Shown here: positions 16,986 through 26,889 of the stretch, piece after piece
How positions within the stretch are numbered: the stretch's first letter is position 1
Layout: every line of letters starts with the position of its first letter
DNA from: Tatlockia sp.
GTDB lineage: Bacteria > Pseudomonadota > Gammaproteobacteria > Legionellales > Legionellaceae
Assembly: GCA_013697955.1 (NCBI GenBank)
Contig: JACCVV010000054.1
Coordinates: forward strand, 22,471-86,470
Reading direction: 5' to 3'
Length of the DNA: 64,000 nt
The notes under the pieces: generated by a model
The model's database searches: none
What the model was told of the DNA's origin: nothing
What the model saw: the letters and a program-made list of their open reading frames with translations, nothing else
Translations under genes and position numbers: made by a program

Positions 16986-17051
16986 TCCCTTCTCCAATAA
17001 AAATGACATCTCAGCCTAACGCAGAAAAATTGTTTAGGAAAGATTGATCTC

Positions 17052-17080
17052 TTCGCAAACTGTCATTACACTATGATAAT
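17052..17080 (+). promoter_or_regulatory. Promoter of the his operon
   Basis: TTCGCA (-35) and GATAAT (-10) are separated by 17 bp, giving a predicted leader of only ~18 bases before the first start codon. The -10 box lies inside the left arm of the inverted repeat at 17073-17106. Confidence 0.5.
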
Positions 17081-17106
17081 GTTCTATCACGTTAATACAT
17101 TATCAT
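17073..17106 (+). promoter_or_regulatory. Inverted-repeat operator candidate for the TrpR/YerC-like repressor
   Basis: The perfect 9-bp arms ATGATAATG (17073-17081) and CATTATCAT (17098-17106) flank 16 bp. One arm covers the -10 box and the other the start codon of the regulator gene. This is a convincing layout for autoregulation of the whole his operon. Confidence 0.6.
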
Positions 17107-17401
17107 GAAAATACAACAAATTTCGAAAAGCCATTCCCTCCATCAACTCATGCATGCTATTTCCTTGCTGAAAGATGAACAAGAAGCCTTGGCTTTCTTT
17201 ACCGATTTATGCACACCCGCTGAAATTGAAGCGATGAGAGATCGCTGGGAAGTTGTTCCCTTACTTCGCCAAGGTCTTCCTTATCGGAGTATTAACGAAC
17301 AAACTGGCGTTAGTGTAACCACTGTAACTCGAGTAGCCCGTTCACTCAGCTTAGGTGCTGGAGGCTATAACCTGATTGCAGATAGACTGGAGGAATCGTG
17401 A
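17105..17401 (+). CDS. TrpR/YerC-family transcriptional regulator at the head of the his operon
   Basis: This 98-residue protein is related to the trp repressor (YerC/YecD family). It has EEALAFFTDLCTPAEIEAMRDRW followed by a helix-turn-helix in LPYRSINEQTGVSVTTVTRVARSL (split around ~60-85) and the GAGGYNLI end typical of this family. Its stop codon overlaps the GTG start of hisG (TGA within GTGA), so the two are translationally coupled. A perfect inverted repeat covers its promoter and start codon. It probably represses histidine synthesis, perhaps in response to an amino acid. The ligand is unknown. No ribosome site is seen before the ATG at 17105. Confidence 0.85.
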   Translation: MKIQQISKSHSLHQLMHAISLLKDEQEALAFFTDLCTPAEIEAMRDRWEVVPLLRQGLPYRSINEQTGVSVTTVTRVARSLSLGAGGYNLIADRLEES

Positions 17402-18279
17402 ATACCCGTTTACGTTTAGCAATACAGAAAAAAGGCCGTTTAGCAAAAGAATCCCTTGATTTACTCGAACGATGCGGCTTGAAATTTCGCCTCAAAGAGA
17501 ACGCCCTTCTCACTCATGTAGACAATTTTCCAATCGATTTATTCTTTGTTCGTGATGATGATATACCCACACTGATTTTTGATGGCCTCTGTGATGGAGG
17601 AATCGTTGGTGAAAACGTACTTTTCGAAGCAGAACTTGCTTTTCAATCAAAACATTATGAAACCCTTTTAACCCTTGGAAATTGCCGTTGCCGTTTAGCA
17701 ATTGCAGTGCCGGCTGACTTTGATTATCAGAATTCAGGCTCATTGGATGGCAAACGAATTGCGACATCTTATCCACTTTTACTTAAGCAATACCTTGCCA
17801 ACCAGAAAATCTGTGCCGAAATTCTTGTGCTTTCCGGTTCTGTCGAAGTGGCACCAAGAATGGGTATGGCTGATGCAATTTGCGATCTTGTTTCAAGCGG
17901 CCAAACCCTCGAAGAAAACAAGCTTTTAGAAGTAGATACCGTTCTCGCTAGTCAGGCTGTATTTATTAAAACTTTAAAACCTGTTAAGACTTATCTCGAT
18001 GAATTATTCAAAATGTTGAGCCGGCGAATTCAAGCGGTTCAGCAAGCTACTGAACGAAAATATATTCTTTTTCATGCCCCAAAAAACGCACTTGAACGCA
18101 TTTGCGAACGTTTGCCAGGCGCTGAATCGCCAACAGTTATGACACTGCCCGGCAATCCCGACAAGGTCGCTGTCCATGTTGTTTCGAGCGAGGGGGTATT
18201 TTGGAATACCCTGGAGACTATCCAATCGCTTGGCGCCAGCTCTATCTTGGTGCTGCCTATTGAAAAAATGCTGGAGTAA
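17398..18279 (+). CDS. hisG: ATP phosphoribosyltransferase (long form)
   Basis: HisG joins ATP and PRPP in the first step of histidine synthesis. At 293 residues it is the long, allosteric form with a C-terminal ACT-like regulatory domain (~225-293) that usually binds histidine. The PRPP-binding region reads GMADAICDLVSSGQTLEEN (~160-178). The GTG start is preceded by GGAGG and overlaps the regulator's stop codon. It is followed by hisD after three bases. The long form makes a separate HisZ unnecessary. Confidence 0.96.
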   Translation: MNTRLRLAIQKKGRLAKESLDLLERCGLKFRLKENALLTHVDNFPIDLFFVRDDDIPTLIFDGLCDGGIVGENVLFEAELAFQSKHYETLLTLGNCRCRLAIAVPADFDYQNSGSLDGKRIATSYPLLLKQYLANQKICAEILVLSGSVEVAPRMGMADAICDLVSSGQTLEENKLLEVDTVLASQAVFIKTLKPVKTYLDELFKMLSRRIQAVQQATERKYILFHAPKNALERICERLPGAESPTVMTLPGNPDKVAVHVVSSEGVFWNTLETIQSLGASSILVLPIEKMLE

Positions 18280-18282
18280 AGA

Positions 18283-19575
18283 ATGTTAACGATTACCGAG
18301 TGGCAATCCTTATCTAAACAAGAAAGGGAACAAAAACTAAGCAGACCGCAACAGGCTTGTTCATTGCAAGCTCGCGTTCGAGATATCATTAACGCTGTTA
18401 AAAATCGTGGCGACGAGGCCTTGTTTGATTTTAGCCGAGAGTTTGATCGGATAGATTTAAAGGAACTAAAAGTTCCAGTTGAAAAAATACAAAAGGCTGA
18501 AATCAATCAAAAATCAATGAAGGCTTTGAAACAAGCAATTGAAAACATCAGAACTTATCATCAGGCAATGATGCCAAGTGAAAAGCGAGTTCAAATAGCA
18601 AAGGGTATTATTATCGAAAGGATTTACCGGCCCATTCAAAAAGTTGGGTTGTATATTCCTGGCGGAAATAATACACCACTTGTTTCGTCAGTACTCATGC
18701 AGGCAATACCTGCTGAAGTGGCAGGTTGCCCCACTAAAATTCTTTGTACGCCACCAAATAGTAAGGGCGAAATCGATTCGAATTTGCTAGTCGCAGCCAG
18801 GCTATGTGGAATTGATACTATTTATCAAATTGGCGGCGCTCAGGCGATTGCAGCAATGGCTTATGGAACAGAATCCATTAGCAAGATGGATAAATTATTT
18901 GGTCCAGGCAATGGTTATGTGACTGAAGCGAAAATTCAGGTTGCAGCGGATCCAAAAGGCGCAGCTCTCGATTTACCTGCAGGCCCTTCTGAAGTCATGG
19001 TTCTTGCTGATGACGAGGCAAATCCCGACTTTGTTGCTGCCGATTTACTTGCTCAGGCTGAACATGGTATTGATTCCCAGGTCATTTTGATTTGCAAATC
19101 TGTTGAGTTTGCAAAAAAGGTAAATCAAAAAATAACAGACCTACTGCCGAACCTGTCCCGACAGAAAATTATAAAAGACGCCTTGCGCTTTTCGATGATT
19201 TTAGTAACCGCAGATAGGAATGAACAAGTGACAATAATTAACGATTACGCACCTGAACATTTAATTATCAATCGTAGTGACGCGAATTCCTGGATTGAAG
19301 AAATTAGCTCCGCTGGCACTATTTTTCTTGGCCCTTGGGGTGCTGAGACTTTAGGTGATTATGTCACGGGTTCTAATCATGTTTTACCAACCAACGGTAG
19401 CGCTCGTAATCAAAGCGGACTGAGTACTTGTGATTTTTTGAAAGCCATAAGCGTTCAAAAAATCAGCAAAGAAGGTCTGGAAACGCTTAGCGAAGCAGCA
19501 CAAACCTTAGCGCTTATTGAAGGTTTAGACGCTCACGCCAATGCAATAAAAATTAGATTAAACCTGGAGCCATGA
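18283..19575 (+). CDS. hisD: Histidinol dehydrogenase
   Basis: HisD carries out the last two oxidations, from L-histidinol to L-histidine, with NAD and zinc. The 430 residues contain the family motifs VGLYIPGGNNTPLVSSVLM, the GPGNGYVTEAK stretch, DLPAGPSEVMVLAD, AEHGIDSQV and APEHLIIN. The zinc-binding GSNHVLPT is also present. The length is normal. It is the third gene of the operon and begins three bases after hisG. Confidence 0.97.
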   Translation: MLTITEWQSLSKQEREQKLSRPQQACSLQARVRDIINAVKNRGDEALFDFSREFDRIDLKELKVPVEKIQKAEINQKSMKALKQAIENIRTYHQAMMPSEKRVQIAKGIIIERIYRPIQKVGLYIPGGNNTPLVSSVLMQAIPAEVAGCPTKILCTPPNSKGEIDSNLLVAARLCGIDTIYQIGGAQAIAAMAYGTESISKMDKLFGPGNGYVTEAKIQVAADPKGAALDLPAGPSEVMVLADDEANPDFVAADLLAQAEHGIDSQVILICKSVEFAKKVNQKITDLLPNLSRQKIIKDALRFSMILVTADRNEQVTIINDYAPEHLIINRSDANSWIEEISSAGTIFLGPWGAETLGDYVTGSNHVLPTNGSARNQSGLSTCDFLKAISVQKISKEGLETLSEAAQTLALIEGLDAHANAIKIRLNLEP

Positions 19576-19576
19576 C

Positions 19577-20629
19577 ATGTCAGTTTTAGATTTAATTCGT
19601 CCAGATTTGGTCGAAATGAAAACCTACACGCCTATCGGTGATGATTTGGACTGTCGTTTACACGCCAATGAATTACCTTGGACGCCGCTTTCTTTGAATA
19701 ACCTAGCTCTCAATTACTATCCTGACAGGGCGGAGCAAAATAAATTACAAGCGCAAATTGCCGACTATTATCAGGTAAAAATGGAGGAGCTTTTGATAAC
19801 CCGAGGCAGCGATGATGCTATCGATTTTTTAATGCGATTTTTTTTGAGCGCAAGGCAAGATAGTTTTCTACAATGTCCACCAACCTTCCCAATGTATGAA
19901 TTTTATGCAAGGCTGCAGCAGGTAGAGGTTATTAATTGTCCTTTAGAAGAAAAAAATGAGTTTAAAATATCTAAAGAAAAGTTAATCGCTCTTTGGAGAC
20001 CTAATTGCAAACTCATCATACTTTGCAGTCCCAATAATCCGACCGGTACATTAATTGATTTAGACACCATCGCCCGTCTTTGTGAGCAATTTAAAAACAA
20101 AGCCGCGCTTGTAATCGACGAGGCTTATATCGATTTTTCTGAAAGCCCTAGTGCTTCAACCCTACTTTCTCTCTTTGATAATTTAATTGTTTTACGTACC
20201 CTATCAAAAGCTCACGGCTTAGCCGGTTTGCGTTTAGGCGCAATCCTTGCTCAACCTCAATTGATTAAAGCAATGAACAATGCCATTCCACCCTACACGC
20301 TCCCTTCAGCAGTTATCAATTTAGCTCAACTGGCTTTAAAGGATAAAGAGTGGTTTAGCGTAAAAATCAAATTGATTTTAAAGGAACGAAAACTGCTGAT
20401 TGTTGAACTTTCAAAGTTATCTTTTATTGAAAAAATCTATCCCAGCCATGGCAATTTCATTTTAATTGCTAGTGTCCATGCCCAAAATTTGGCTGCATGG
20501 TGTAGGGAGAAAGGTATTGCCGTTCGTTATTTTTCGGTAGACCCTTTGCAAAAAATGTTGCGGATCACTGTCGGAAATAGCGATCAGAGTCAGCGATTGC
20601 TAACTGCCTTCACAAGTTTTAAACCTTAA
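19577..20629 (+). CDS. hisC: Histidinol-phosphate aminotransferase
   Basis: This is a class II, PLP-dependent aminotransferase that converts imidazole-acetol phosphate to histidinol phosphate. The features seen are [25 protein letters not shown] and the PLP lysine in [16 protein letters not shown] (~213). It has 350 residues. It starts one base after the hisD stop codon. The N-terminal RLHANELPW matches the family's conserved substrate loop. Confidence 0.96.
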   Translation: MSVLDLIRPDLVEMKTYTPIGDDLDCRLHANELPWTPLSLNNLALNYYPDRAEQNKLQAQIADYYQVKMEELLITRGSDDAIDFLMRFFLSARQDSFLQCPPTFPMYEFYARLQQVEVINCPLEEKNEFKISKEKLIALWRPNCKLIILCSPNNPTGTLIDLDTIARLCEQFKNKAALVIDEAYIDFSESPSASTLLSLFDNLIVLRTLSKAHGLAGLRLGAILAQPQLIKAMNNAIPPYTLPSAVINLAQLALKDKEWFSVKIKLILKERKLLIVELSKLSFIEKIYPSHGNFILIASVHAQNLAAWCREKGIAVRYFSVDPLQKMLRITVGNSDQSQRLLTAFTSFKP

Positions 20630-20639
20630 GAGAATAATT

Positions 20640-21698
20640 ATGCAAAATTATTTGTTTATTGATAGAGACGGCACTCTGGTTGAAGAGCCAGATGATTTTC
20701 AGGTTGATAACTTGAATAAAATAAAGCTTTTGCCAAAGGTTATTCCGGCTTTATTAACCCTTGTTAAAGCAGGTTTTAAATTGATTATGGTTAGCAATCA
20801 GGATGGTTTGGGGACAAAGGCCTTTTCGCAAGATTCTTTTCAAGAATGTAATGATTTCATCTTAAGGCTTTTTAGTTCTCAAGGAATTGAGTTTGCAGAG
20901 GTTTTTATTTGTCCCCATTTTCTCGAAGACAACTGCAATTGCCGTAAACCAAAAACTGGTTTGCTTGATGATTTTTTGTCGCAAAATACGTTCAATAAAG
21001 ATAATTCCTGGGTTATTGGCGATAGAGAAACGGATAAGGAATTGGCAGCTAACCTCGGTATTTCCTTTCTTCTCATTTCTAAAAATCATGAGTGGCAAGA
21101 ATTGTCGAGGGTGATTTTGTCTAAGCAACGCTCAGCCGTAATTAAAAGGCAAACTAAAGAAACCCATATTGAACTGGTTTTAAACATAGATTCCGATGAG
21201 GAAAGCTCGATCATAACGCCGATTGGATTTTTCAGTCATATGCTTGAGCAAGTCGCTAAACATGGTGGTTTTTGTTTGAAACTTGAAGCGAAAGGTGATG
21301 TTGAAGTCGATGAACATCACCTTATCGAAGATACCGCCATCGCCCTCGGTGAGGCTTTTAAAAAAGCTTTAGGCGAAAAATGGGGGCTTGCTCGCTATGG
21401 TTTTACTTTACCGATGGATGAAGCCCTTGCCACAGTAGCCATTGATCTCTGCGGAAGAAGCTATTGTATTTTTGAAGGCAAATTCACCAGAGAACGGGTT
21501 GGCGGCATGGCTACGGAAATGGTTCCGCATTTCTTTAACTCCTTTGCTTCCAGCTTAGGCGCTACCTTGCATATTCAGGTCAAAGGTGAAAATCACCACC
21601 ACATGATTGAAGCTTGTTTTAAAGCTTTGGGTCGTGCGCTTCGCCAAGCTTGTATCATTGCAGATAATAGCCTGCCTTCAACCAAGGGGATTCTATGA
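20640..21698 (+). CDS. hisB: Bifunctional histidinol phosphatase / imidazoleglycerol-phosphate dehydratase
   Basis: This 352-residue fusion has a HAD phosphatase at ~1-160 ([21 protein letters not shown], zinc cysteines in [15 protein letters not shown]). The dehydratase follows at ~165-352, with two His-rich metal motifs: [16 protein letters not shown] and [20 protein letters not shown]. It performs steps six and eight of the pathway. The fused form is the enterobacterial type. Its 3' end overlaps hisH by four bases. Confidence 0.97.
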   Translation: MQNYLFIDRDGTLVEEPDDFQVDNLNKIKLLPKVIPALLTLVKAGFKLIMVSNQDGLGTKAFSQDSFQECNDFILRLFSSQGIEFAEVFICPHFLEDNCNCRKPKTGLLDDFLSQNTFNKDNSWVIGDRETDKELAANLGISFLLISKNHEWQELSRVILSKQRSAVIKRQTKETHIELVLNIDSDEESSIITPIGFFSHMLEQVAKHGGFCLKLEAKGDVEVDEHHLIEDTAIALGEAFKKALGEKWGLARYGFTLPMDEALATVAIDLCGRSYCIFEGKFTRERVGGMATEMVPHFFNSFASSLGATLHIQVKGENHHHMIEACFKALGRALRQACIIADNSLPSTKGIL

Positions 21699-22294
21699 TT
21701 GCTGTCATTGATGTCACTGGAAATAACCTAAGCTCCTTAACGAATGCCATTAAACGTTTAGGCTATGACTTTCAGTTAACACACGCCGTTGACGATTTAA
21801 ATAATGCAAGCCATGTCATTTTGCCGGGCGTTGGAGCTGCACCTGCAGCAATGCGAGCTTTAAGAGAAAATCAATTAGTGGACAGTCTTCGTGAAATGAA
21901 AAAGCCTCTCTTAGGTATTTGCCTGGGCATGCAATTATTATTTGAATCGACAGAAGAAGGTAACGTAGAGGCTTTAAATATTATTCCGGGTCGAATTAAA
22001 CGTCTACCTTCTATTACTGAACATCCAGTTCCACACATGGGTTGGTCAAGACTTAACTGGAAACAAGAATCAGATCTTTCACAAGGGTTGAATGATCAGG
22101 ACTACTTTTATTTTGTTCATAGTTATGCTGCTTTGGAAACCGATTTTGCGCTTGCTAGCTGTCAATATAGCGCTCAATTTAGTGCAATAGTTCAACATGA
22201 AAATGTTATTGGCATGCAGTTTCACCCGGAAAAGTCTGCGTTGACTGGACTTAAATTACTCGATAATTTTTTGAAAATGGAGGAAATATGCTAA
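21695..22294 (+). CDS. hisH: Imidazole glycerol phosphate synthase, glutaminase subunit
   Basis: HisH is the class I glutamine amidotransferase that feeds ammonia to HisF. The 199 residues contain [11 protein letters not shown], the nucleophile Cys in [12 protein letters not shown] (~77) and the His/Glu pair in [10 protein letters not shown] (~180). It overlaps hisB by four bases and hisA by seven, which suggests coupled translation. Confidence 0.97.
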   Translation: MIAVIDVTGNNLSSLTNAIKRLGYDFQLTHAVDDLNNASHVILPGVGAAPAAMRALRENQLVDSLREMKKPLLGICLGMQLLFESTEEGNVEALNIIPGRIKRLPSITEHPVPHMGWSRLNWKQESDLSQGLNDQDYFYFVHSYAALETDFALASCQYSAQFSAIVQHENVIGMQFHPEKSALTGLKLLDNFLKMEEIC

Positions 22295-23013
22295 TTATTC
22301 CTGCGATCGATTTACGGCAAGGCCAATGCGTTCGCCTGCGAAGAGGCCTCTTTAATGAGCTATCTATTTATGATCAAACGCCAGTTACCTTAGCCCAAAA
22401 GTATGCTCTGCAAGGGGCTAACCGCTTGCACGTTGTTGATTTAGATGGCGCAAAGTGTGGGACCATTCAACAACTAGAATTAATTAAAGCATTGCGAGAA
22501 GCGAATCTTTGTCTTCAGGTCGGCGGTGGAATCCGTAGTCTTGAAACGACTAAAGCCTGTCTTGAAGCAGGTTTTGAAAGACTGGTCATTGGCTCTATCG
22601 CAGTAACTAATCCTGAATTAACCGATCAAATTATCAATTTGGCCTCAGCTGAACGCATTATTTTGGCTCTTGATGTGCATATTGAAAACAATATTCCAAA
22701 AGCTGCAATTAACGGCTGGCAAACCACAACAGAGTCTACTCTTTGGGATCTGGTTAATTATTATCAAGAACGTGGAATCACTCAAATTCTTTGTACTGAT
22801 ATAGCAAGCGACGGGATGATGAACGGTCCCAATTTTGATCTTTATAAAGAAGCGCTAATCCAGTTTCCACAAATGCAATGGCAGGCTTCGGGTGGAATTC
22901 GGGATGTAAATGATCTCGAACAACTCTCTTCCATCGGCTTAGCCGCAGCAATTTTGGGTCGCATGCTTTATGAAAGCGACTTTAATCTTTCCTCCTATTT
23001 GGCGAGGCAATAA
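22288..23013 (+). CDS. hisA: ProFAR isomerase
   Basis: HisA is a 241-residue TIM barrel that opens the ribose ring of ProFAR. The family signatures are [38 protein letters not shown] (catalytic region), VIGSIAV and the second-half Asp in [15 protein letters not shown]. It overlaps hisH by seven bases and is followed by hisF two bases later. Confidence 0.97.
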   Translation: MLIIPAIDLRQGQCVRLRRGLFNELSIYDQTPVTLAQKYALQGANRLHVVDLDGAKCGTIQQLELIKALREANLCLQVGGGIRSLETTKACLEAGFERLVIGSIAVTNPELTDQIINLASAERIILALDVHIENNIPKAAINGWQTTTESTLWDLVNYYQERGITQILCTDIASDGMMNGPNFDLYKEALIQFPQMQWQASGGIRDVNDLEQLSSIGLAAAILGRMLYESDFNLSSYLARQ

Positions 23014-23015
23014 TT

Positions 23016-23783
23016 ATGGTAGCCAAACGAATTATCCCCTGCCTTGATGTTTGTGATAACCAGGTTGTCAAAGGTATAAAATTTCGAAATCACCGTATTG
23101 TTGGCAATATATTAGAGCTTGCCAAAACCTATTCATTGATGGGAGCTGATGAATTGGTTTTCTATGATATTAAAGCCTCTTCTTCGCAAAAAAGTGTTTG
23201 CCCACAGTGGATTAGTCAAATTGCTGAAACCATTAACATCCCCTTTACAGTAGCAGGCGGAATTCGTTCTATAGAAAATGCCAGAACTGTTTTGCGAGCC
23301 GGCGCTGATAAAATATCAATCAACAGCCCAGCTTTGGAAAATCCGGATTTAATAAATGAACTAAGTGCAGAGTTCGGCAATCAATGTGTGGTCATTGGGA
23401 TAGATAGCCAATGGTTGAACGATAATTATTATGTCTATCAATACACAGGCGATGAATCTAAAAGTCAAAACTCAAAGCGTAGAACGCTTGAGTGGATTGA
23501 GGAAGTTCAAGCTCGAGGTGCTGGCGAAATTGTACTTAATTGTATGCAGGCCGACGGCGTTCGCGAGGGCTATGACTTAAATCAATTGCTTTTAGTTCGT
23601 GATAAAACTCAAGTCCCCTTGATAGCGTCTGGCGGGGCCGGCAAGGTTGACGATTTTGTCGAAGTATTTCTCAAAACCAAGATTAGTGGCGCTCTGGCTG
23701 CTTCGGTTTTCCATGATAAAATTTTGTCAATTAACGAAATTAAACAGAAACTGAAAGAGAACAATATTGAGGTGAGATTATGA
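23016..23783 (+). CDS. hisF: Imidazole glycerol phosphate synthase, cyclase subunit
   Basis: HisF is a 255-residue TIM barrel that makes imidazoleglycerol phosphate and AICAR with ammonia from HisH. It begins [19 protein letters not shown] (catalytic Asp ~11) and carries [23 protein letters not shown] and VIGIDSQW. In the canonical protein the cyclase Asp130 lies in VIGIDA. The match is good, although the variable loop [10 protein letters not shown] is unusual. It overlaps hisI(E) by four bases. Confidence 0.95.
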   Translation: MVAKRIIPCLDVCDNQVVKGIKFRNHRIVGNILELAKTYSLMGADELVFYDIKASSSQKSVCPQWISQIAETINIPFTVAGGIRSIENARTVLRAGADKISINSPALENPDLINELSAEFGNQCVVIGIDSQWLNDNYYVYQYTGDESKSQNSKRRTLEWIEEVQARGAGEIVLNCMQADGVREGYDLNQLLLVRDKTQVPLIASGGAGKVDDFVEVFLKTKISGALAASVFHDKILSINEIKQKLKENNIEVRL

Positions 23784-24400
23784 ATGATTTCAATTCAAGC
23801 GAACTTGATTGGCAAAAGATGCAAGGATTAATTCCTGCCATTATTCAACATGCAAAGACCGGTGAAGTGTTAATGTTAGGCTATATGAACCAGGAAGCGC
23901 TTAAAGCAACTCTCGAAAGCAAACTGGTCACCTTTTACAGCCGCAGCAAGGAGCGGTTATGGGTAAAGGGCGAAACATCAGGAAACTGTCTTACACTTGA
24001 ATCAATTTCTCTGGATTGCGATGCAGATAGTTTATTAATACAGGTGAGTCCGGGAGGCCCTGTCTGTCATCTGGGGTTTAACAGTTGTTTTCAACAGATG
24101 CCCTTAGCTCCACTTGGTTTTTTAGATAAGTTAATCCAAGTCATTGATGAGCGGGCAAAAGATATTCGGTTCACCAGCTATACCGCTCAACTTTTAGACT
24201 CAGGAATTAATCGCTGCGCTCAAAAAGTTGGCGAAGAAGCTGTAGAGACGGTTATTGCCGCAGTTAGCAAAAACCGTGAAGAATTGATCAATGAAGCCTC
24301 GGATTTAATTTTTCATTTACTAGTACTGCTTAAAGCCTGTGAATTACCTTTTTACGAGTTAATTGACTGTCTACAAAAACGTCACGAAAAAGACCTCTAA
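23780..24400 (+). CDS. hisIE: Bifunctional phosphoribosyl-AMP cyclohydrolase / phosphoribosyl-ATP pyrophosphatase
   Basis: The 206-residue fusion has the HisI cyclohydrolase at ~1-110 ([30 protein letters not shown] and zinc ligands in [12 protein letters not shown] and GPVCHLG). The HisE pyrophosphohydrolase follows at ~120-206 ([18 protein letters not shown]). It carries out steps two and three of histidine synthesis. It is the last gene of the operon. Its stop overlaps the stop of the convergent rlmI gene by four bases, leaving no room for a terminator between them. Confidence 0.97.
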   Translation: MNDFNSSELDWQKMQGLIPAIIQHAKTGEVLMLGYMNQEALKATLESKLVTFYSRSKERLWVKGETSGNCLTLESISLDCDADSLLIQVSPGGPVCHLGFNSCFQQMPLAPLGFLDKLIQVIDERAKDIRFTSYTAQLLDSGINRCAQKVGEEAVETVIAAVSKNREELINEASDLIFHLLVLLKACELPFYELIDCLQKRHEKDL

Positions 24401-25572
24401 AGCACTGCTAATAATACCGCTGTTAAATAATTACCCTCGGGAAAAGCGCTCAACGTAGGATGACAGCTCGAGGGTCCGTAAATTCCCAGTATACGAGCCT
24501 GTTTTCCGGAATTTTGAGCCTGCGAACTAATTAAGGCGGTAAACTCTTGCGCCGATAAGGCCGATGAGCAATTACAGGTCAGCAGTAAGGAGCCAGAACG
24601 CATCGATTTAAAAACTTGACTATGCAAAAAGCGATAATATTTTTTCGCTCTATCCAAATGCTGCTGGGAGGGAACCAATTTTGGTGGATCAAGGATGATT
24701 AAATCATACTCACCCGCACGCTCTAAATAATCACGCGCATCGGCTTCGATAAATTCGATATTATCAAGGCCATTTAAGACAGCATTTTGTTGGGCCTGGC
24801 TAATTGCATTTTGGGAACTGTCTACAGCAGTGACTTTGCTGGCACCTGCTTTGGCTGCATGTAAAGCAAATCCGCCGGTATAGGAATAAAGGTCAAGCAC
24901 TCGCTTTCCTTTAGCTAAAGCGGCAATGCGCTGGTGATTTTCACGTTGATCCAGGAATAATCCTGTTTTTTGTGCCTGAGAAAAATCAACCTGATAGAAA
25001 ATTCCGGCTTCTAGCACCTTCGCAGATTGGGCTACTTGCTGCTCAATTTCTTCATGCCAACCATCTTGAGCCAAGGGTTTTTTTTGAGCTAACCAAAGAA
25101 TTTCTTCATTAGGCAAAAGTGTCTGGATGGCTTCTTTAATCGTTTTCTTATTTTCCTCCACCCAATAGGCAGAACTTGAGACAACCGAAATCTGATTAAA
25201 ACGGTCAATAGTCAAACCCGATAAGCCATCGGCTTCACTATTAAATAATCGATAAGCGGTCGTATATTCATTAGGAAGATTTATACTTTGACGCAAAGAA
25301 AGCGCCTGCGACAAACGATAATCAATGATTGAGGAAAACGATTTTTTGTCAAAATCCTCGCTACCCTGCGCTAAAACCCGCACACGATAAAGTGAATGTT
25401 CGTTAAAAACACCGGTCGCTAAATATTCGCCCTCTTCACTAAAAACATCGACTAAACATCCTGTTTGTAAATTTCCTTTAGATTTTGAAATTGCCTTGGG
25501 AAATATCCAGGGGTGGCCTCGTCGCACCGCGTTTTGCTTGATTTTATGAAGATAAACAGTTGATCTATTCAT
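24397..25572 (-). CDS. rlmI: 23S rRNA methyltransferase, RlmI family
   Basis: This SAM-dependent RNA methyltransferase is predicted to form 5-methylcytosine in 23S rRNA (position 1962 in E. coli). Residues ~1-70 are a PUA RNA-binding domain (RRGHPWIFPKAIS). A linker domain follows, then the Rossmann methyltransferase with VLDLYSYTGGFALHAAKAGA (~221-240), TAVDSS and DLIILDPPKLVPS. It has 391 residues, as expected. It is convergent with the his operon. Confidence 0.9.
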   Translation of the reverse strand: MNRSTVYLHKIKQNAVRRGHPWIFPKAISKSKGNLQTGCLVDVFSEEGEYLATGVFNEHSLYRVRVLAQGSEDFDKKSFSSIIDYRLSQALSLRQSINLPNEYTTAYRLFNSEADGLSGLTIDRFNQISVVSSSAYWVEENKKTIKEAIQTLLPNEEILWLAQKKPLAQDGWHEEIEQQVAQSAKVLEAGIFYQVDFSQAQKTGLFLDQRENHQRIAALAKGKRVLDLYSYTGGFALHAAKAGASKVTAVDSSQNAISQAQQNAVLNGLDNIEFIEADARDYLERAGEYDLIILDPPKLVPSQQHLDRAKKYYRFLHSQVFKSMRSGSLLLTCNCSSALSAQEFTALISSQAQNSGKQARILGIYGPSSCHPTLSAFPEGNYLTAVLLAVL

Positions 25573-25697
25573 TGCAGAAAGCCATAGGTATTCATTTGTA
25601 AAAGTGGCGGCGAGTATAAACTTTAACTGCTCTCAATTCCAGAAATTAACTTTTTATATAAGAATCGCTATTAACTGCTGTAATGGTCAAGGGAAAT

Positions 25698-25737
25698 CCT
25701 TTCTTTAAAAGGTTTGTATCCGCTGACAAACAGCGGA
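25698..25737 (-). terminator. Hairpin pair downstream of the PmrA-box gene
   Basis: A perfect 7-bp stem, TCCGCTG/CAGCGGA, with loop ACAAA lies at 25719-25737. Read leftward, a second small hairpin with AAAGG/CCTTT arms follows at 25698-25712. Together they probably end transcription of the 271-residue gene. Confidence 0.45.
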
Positions 25738-25800
25738 CTTAGATGACAAAATAATTGACTTATTTAATAGTTTATAATTCTTCACCTATTAAGGACGACT

Positions 25801-26616
25801 CTAAAAAGTGATTCTGGAATCCATAGGAGCATCCCCGTTCAGCAGTGTTTGAATTTCAGAGGTTTCTTTAACAAATGGTTGTCTGGGTTTGAAAGCTGCG
25901 TAGGAATCAATAATTGTTTCTACTGCTATTTGCGAATCCGTTTCCCTCTTAAAATAGGAATAGTACATGCCTTGGCATTTCTTTAAGGTCACATACTCAG
26001 CAGATTGTTTAAATTCATTTATATAGTTGCTCATTTCTTGAGATACTTGGTGTACTCCCACTTCCTCTTTTTTAACGGCTATTTCTTCAAGCTTATGTCG
26101 AAAATTCATGAGAATTGCAGTTTTAAGTTCATCGCCCTGCAGACCTTCATAACCATTCACTTCGCCAAGTGAATATTTATGCCATCTACTTGAAGCTAAA
26201 CTCAAACTGGCTCCGACATAATGAAGGGAATCTTTTAACTTTCGCTCAATTAGAGTAACCAATTCTGTATGCTCATTAGAAGAATGTCCTCTTAGAACTT
26301 CTAGAAAGAATTTGGCCACCTTATAAGATGAATAATTAAAGTGATTTACAATCGCTGTTTTATTTTCATGATTTGACCACGAATTTAAAAAGTTGGCTCT
26401 AATAGCTATTTCTGAATATTTATTTTTAAATAGGCAAAACTCCATTAACTCGTTAGCTTCAACCCAACTAAGTTGGTTGCCACTGTTTTTCTTTGATCGA
26501 ATCTTTTCCATTTTTGCATTTAATGCGTACAAACTTAAATTAAAATTAGATGAGGTAAGATTACGATAGGGTAAATTTAAATATTTACAAAATTCATCAT
26601 AGTAGAAATTAGCCAT
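25801..26616 (-). CDS. Hypothetical protein behind a PmrA box (candidate Dot/Icm effector)
   Basis: I do not recognise this 271-residue protein. It is soluble, helical and rich in Lys, Asn and Glu, with no signal peptide or membrane segment. Predicted helices include MEKIRSKKNSGNQLSWVEAN and KLEEIAVKKEEVGVHQVSQE. The ATG at 26616 has GGAG seven bases upstream. An earlier TTG does not. A near-perfect PmrA-box tandem repeat and a TATAAT lie just upstream, the arrangement of PmrA-controlled effector genes in Legionella. It is transcribed divergently from rdgC. Effector status is inference from the promoter. Confidence 0.7.
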   Translation of the reverse strand: MANFYYDEFCKYLNLPYRNLTSSNFNLSLYALNAKMEKIRSKKNSGNQLSWVEANELMEFCLFKNKYSEIAIRANFLNSWSNHENKTAIVNHFNYSSYKVAKFFLEVLRGHSSNEHTELVTLIERKLKDSLHYVGASLSLASSRWHKYSLGEVNGYEGLQGDELKTAILMNFRHKLEEIAVKKEEVGVHQVSQEMSNYINEFKQSAEYVTLKKCQGMYYSYFKRETDSQIAVETIIDSYAAFKPRQPFVKETSEIQTLLNGDAPMDSRITF

Positions 26617-26658
26617 CTTTGGGCTCCAAACAGTCAAATATAGCCATTATAATCAAAA

Positions 26659-26678
26659 TATATTAAGCCAATATTAAG
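26659..26678 (-). promoter_or_regulatory. PmrA-binding box (strong match)
   Basis: On the minus strand, CTTAATATT and CTTAATATA are separated by GG. This matches the PmrA tandem consensus at 17 of 18 half-site positions. A TATAAT (-10) follows seven bases downstream and the start codon lies 42 bp away. Confidence 0.72.
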
Positions 26679-26889
26679 GCTTTAGCGCGATCAATTAGAC
26701 AATGGATAATAAATAATCAATTAATGACGCTTATTAAACCCATATTTGTTTGTTATTGGGGTTATTAGGGATTAGCCCTTTAATTTTTAATTTAATATTT
26801 AAAACCTCATCAATAAACTATCACTAATATCAGCTTTCGACATCAATATAAACATGCTAGCATCAGCCTTTTGTTTTAAAGGACTGGAT

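Noticed and set aside
18072..18506. 144-residue minus-strand frame
   Set aside because: It is a shadow of hisG/hisD with Ser/Cys-rich random composition.
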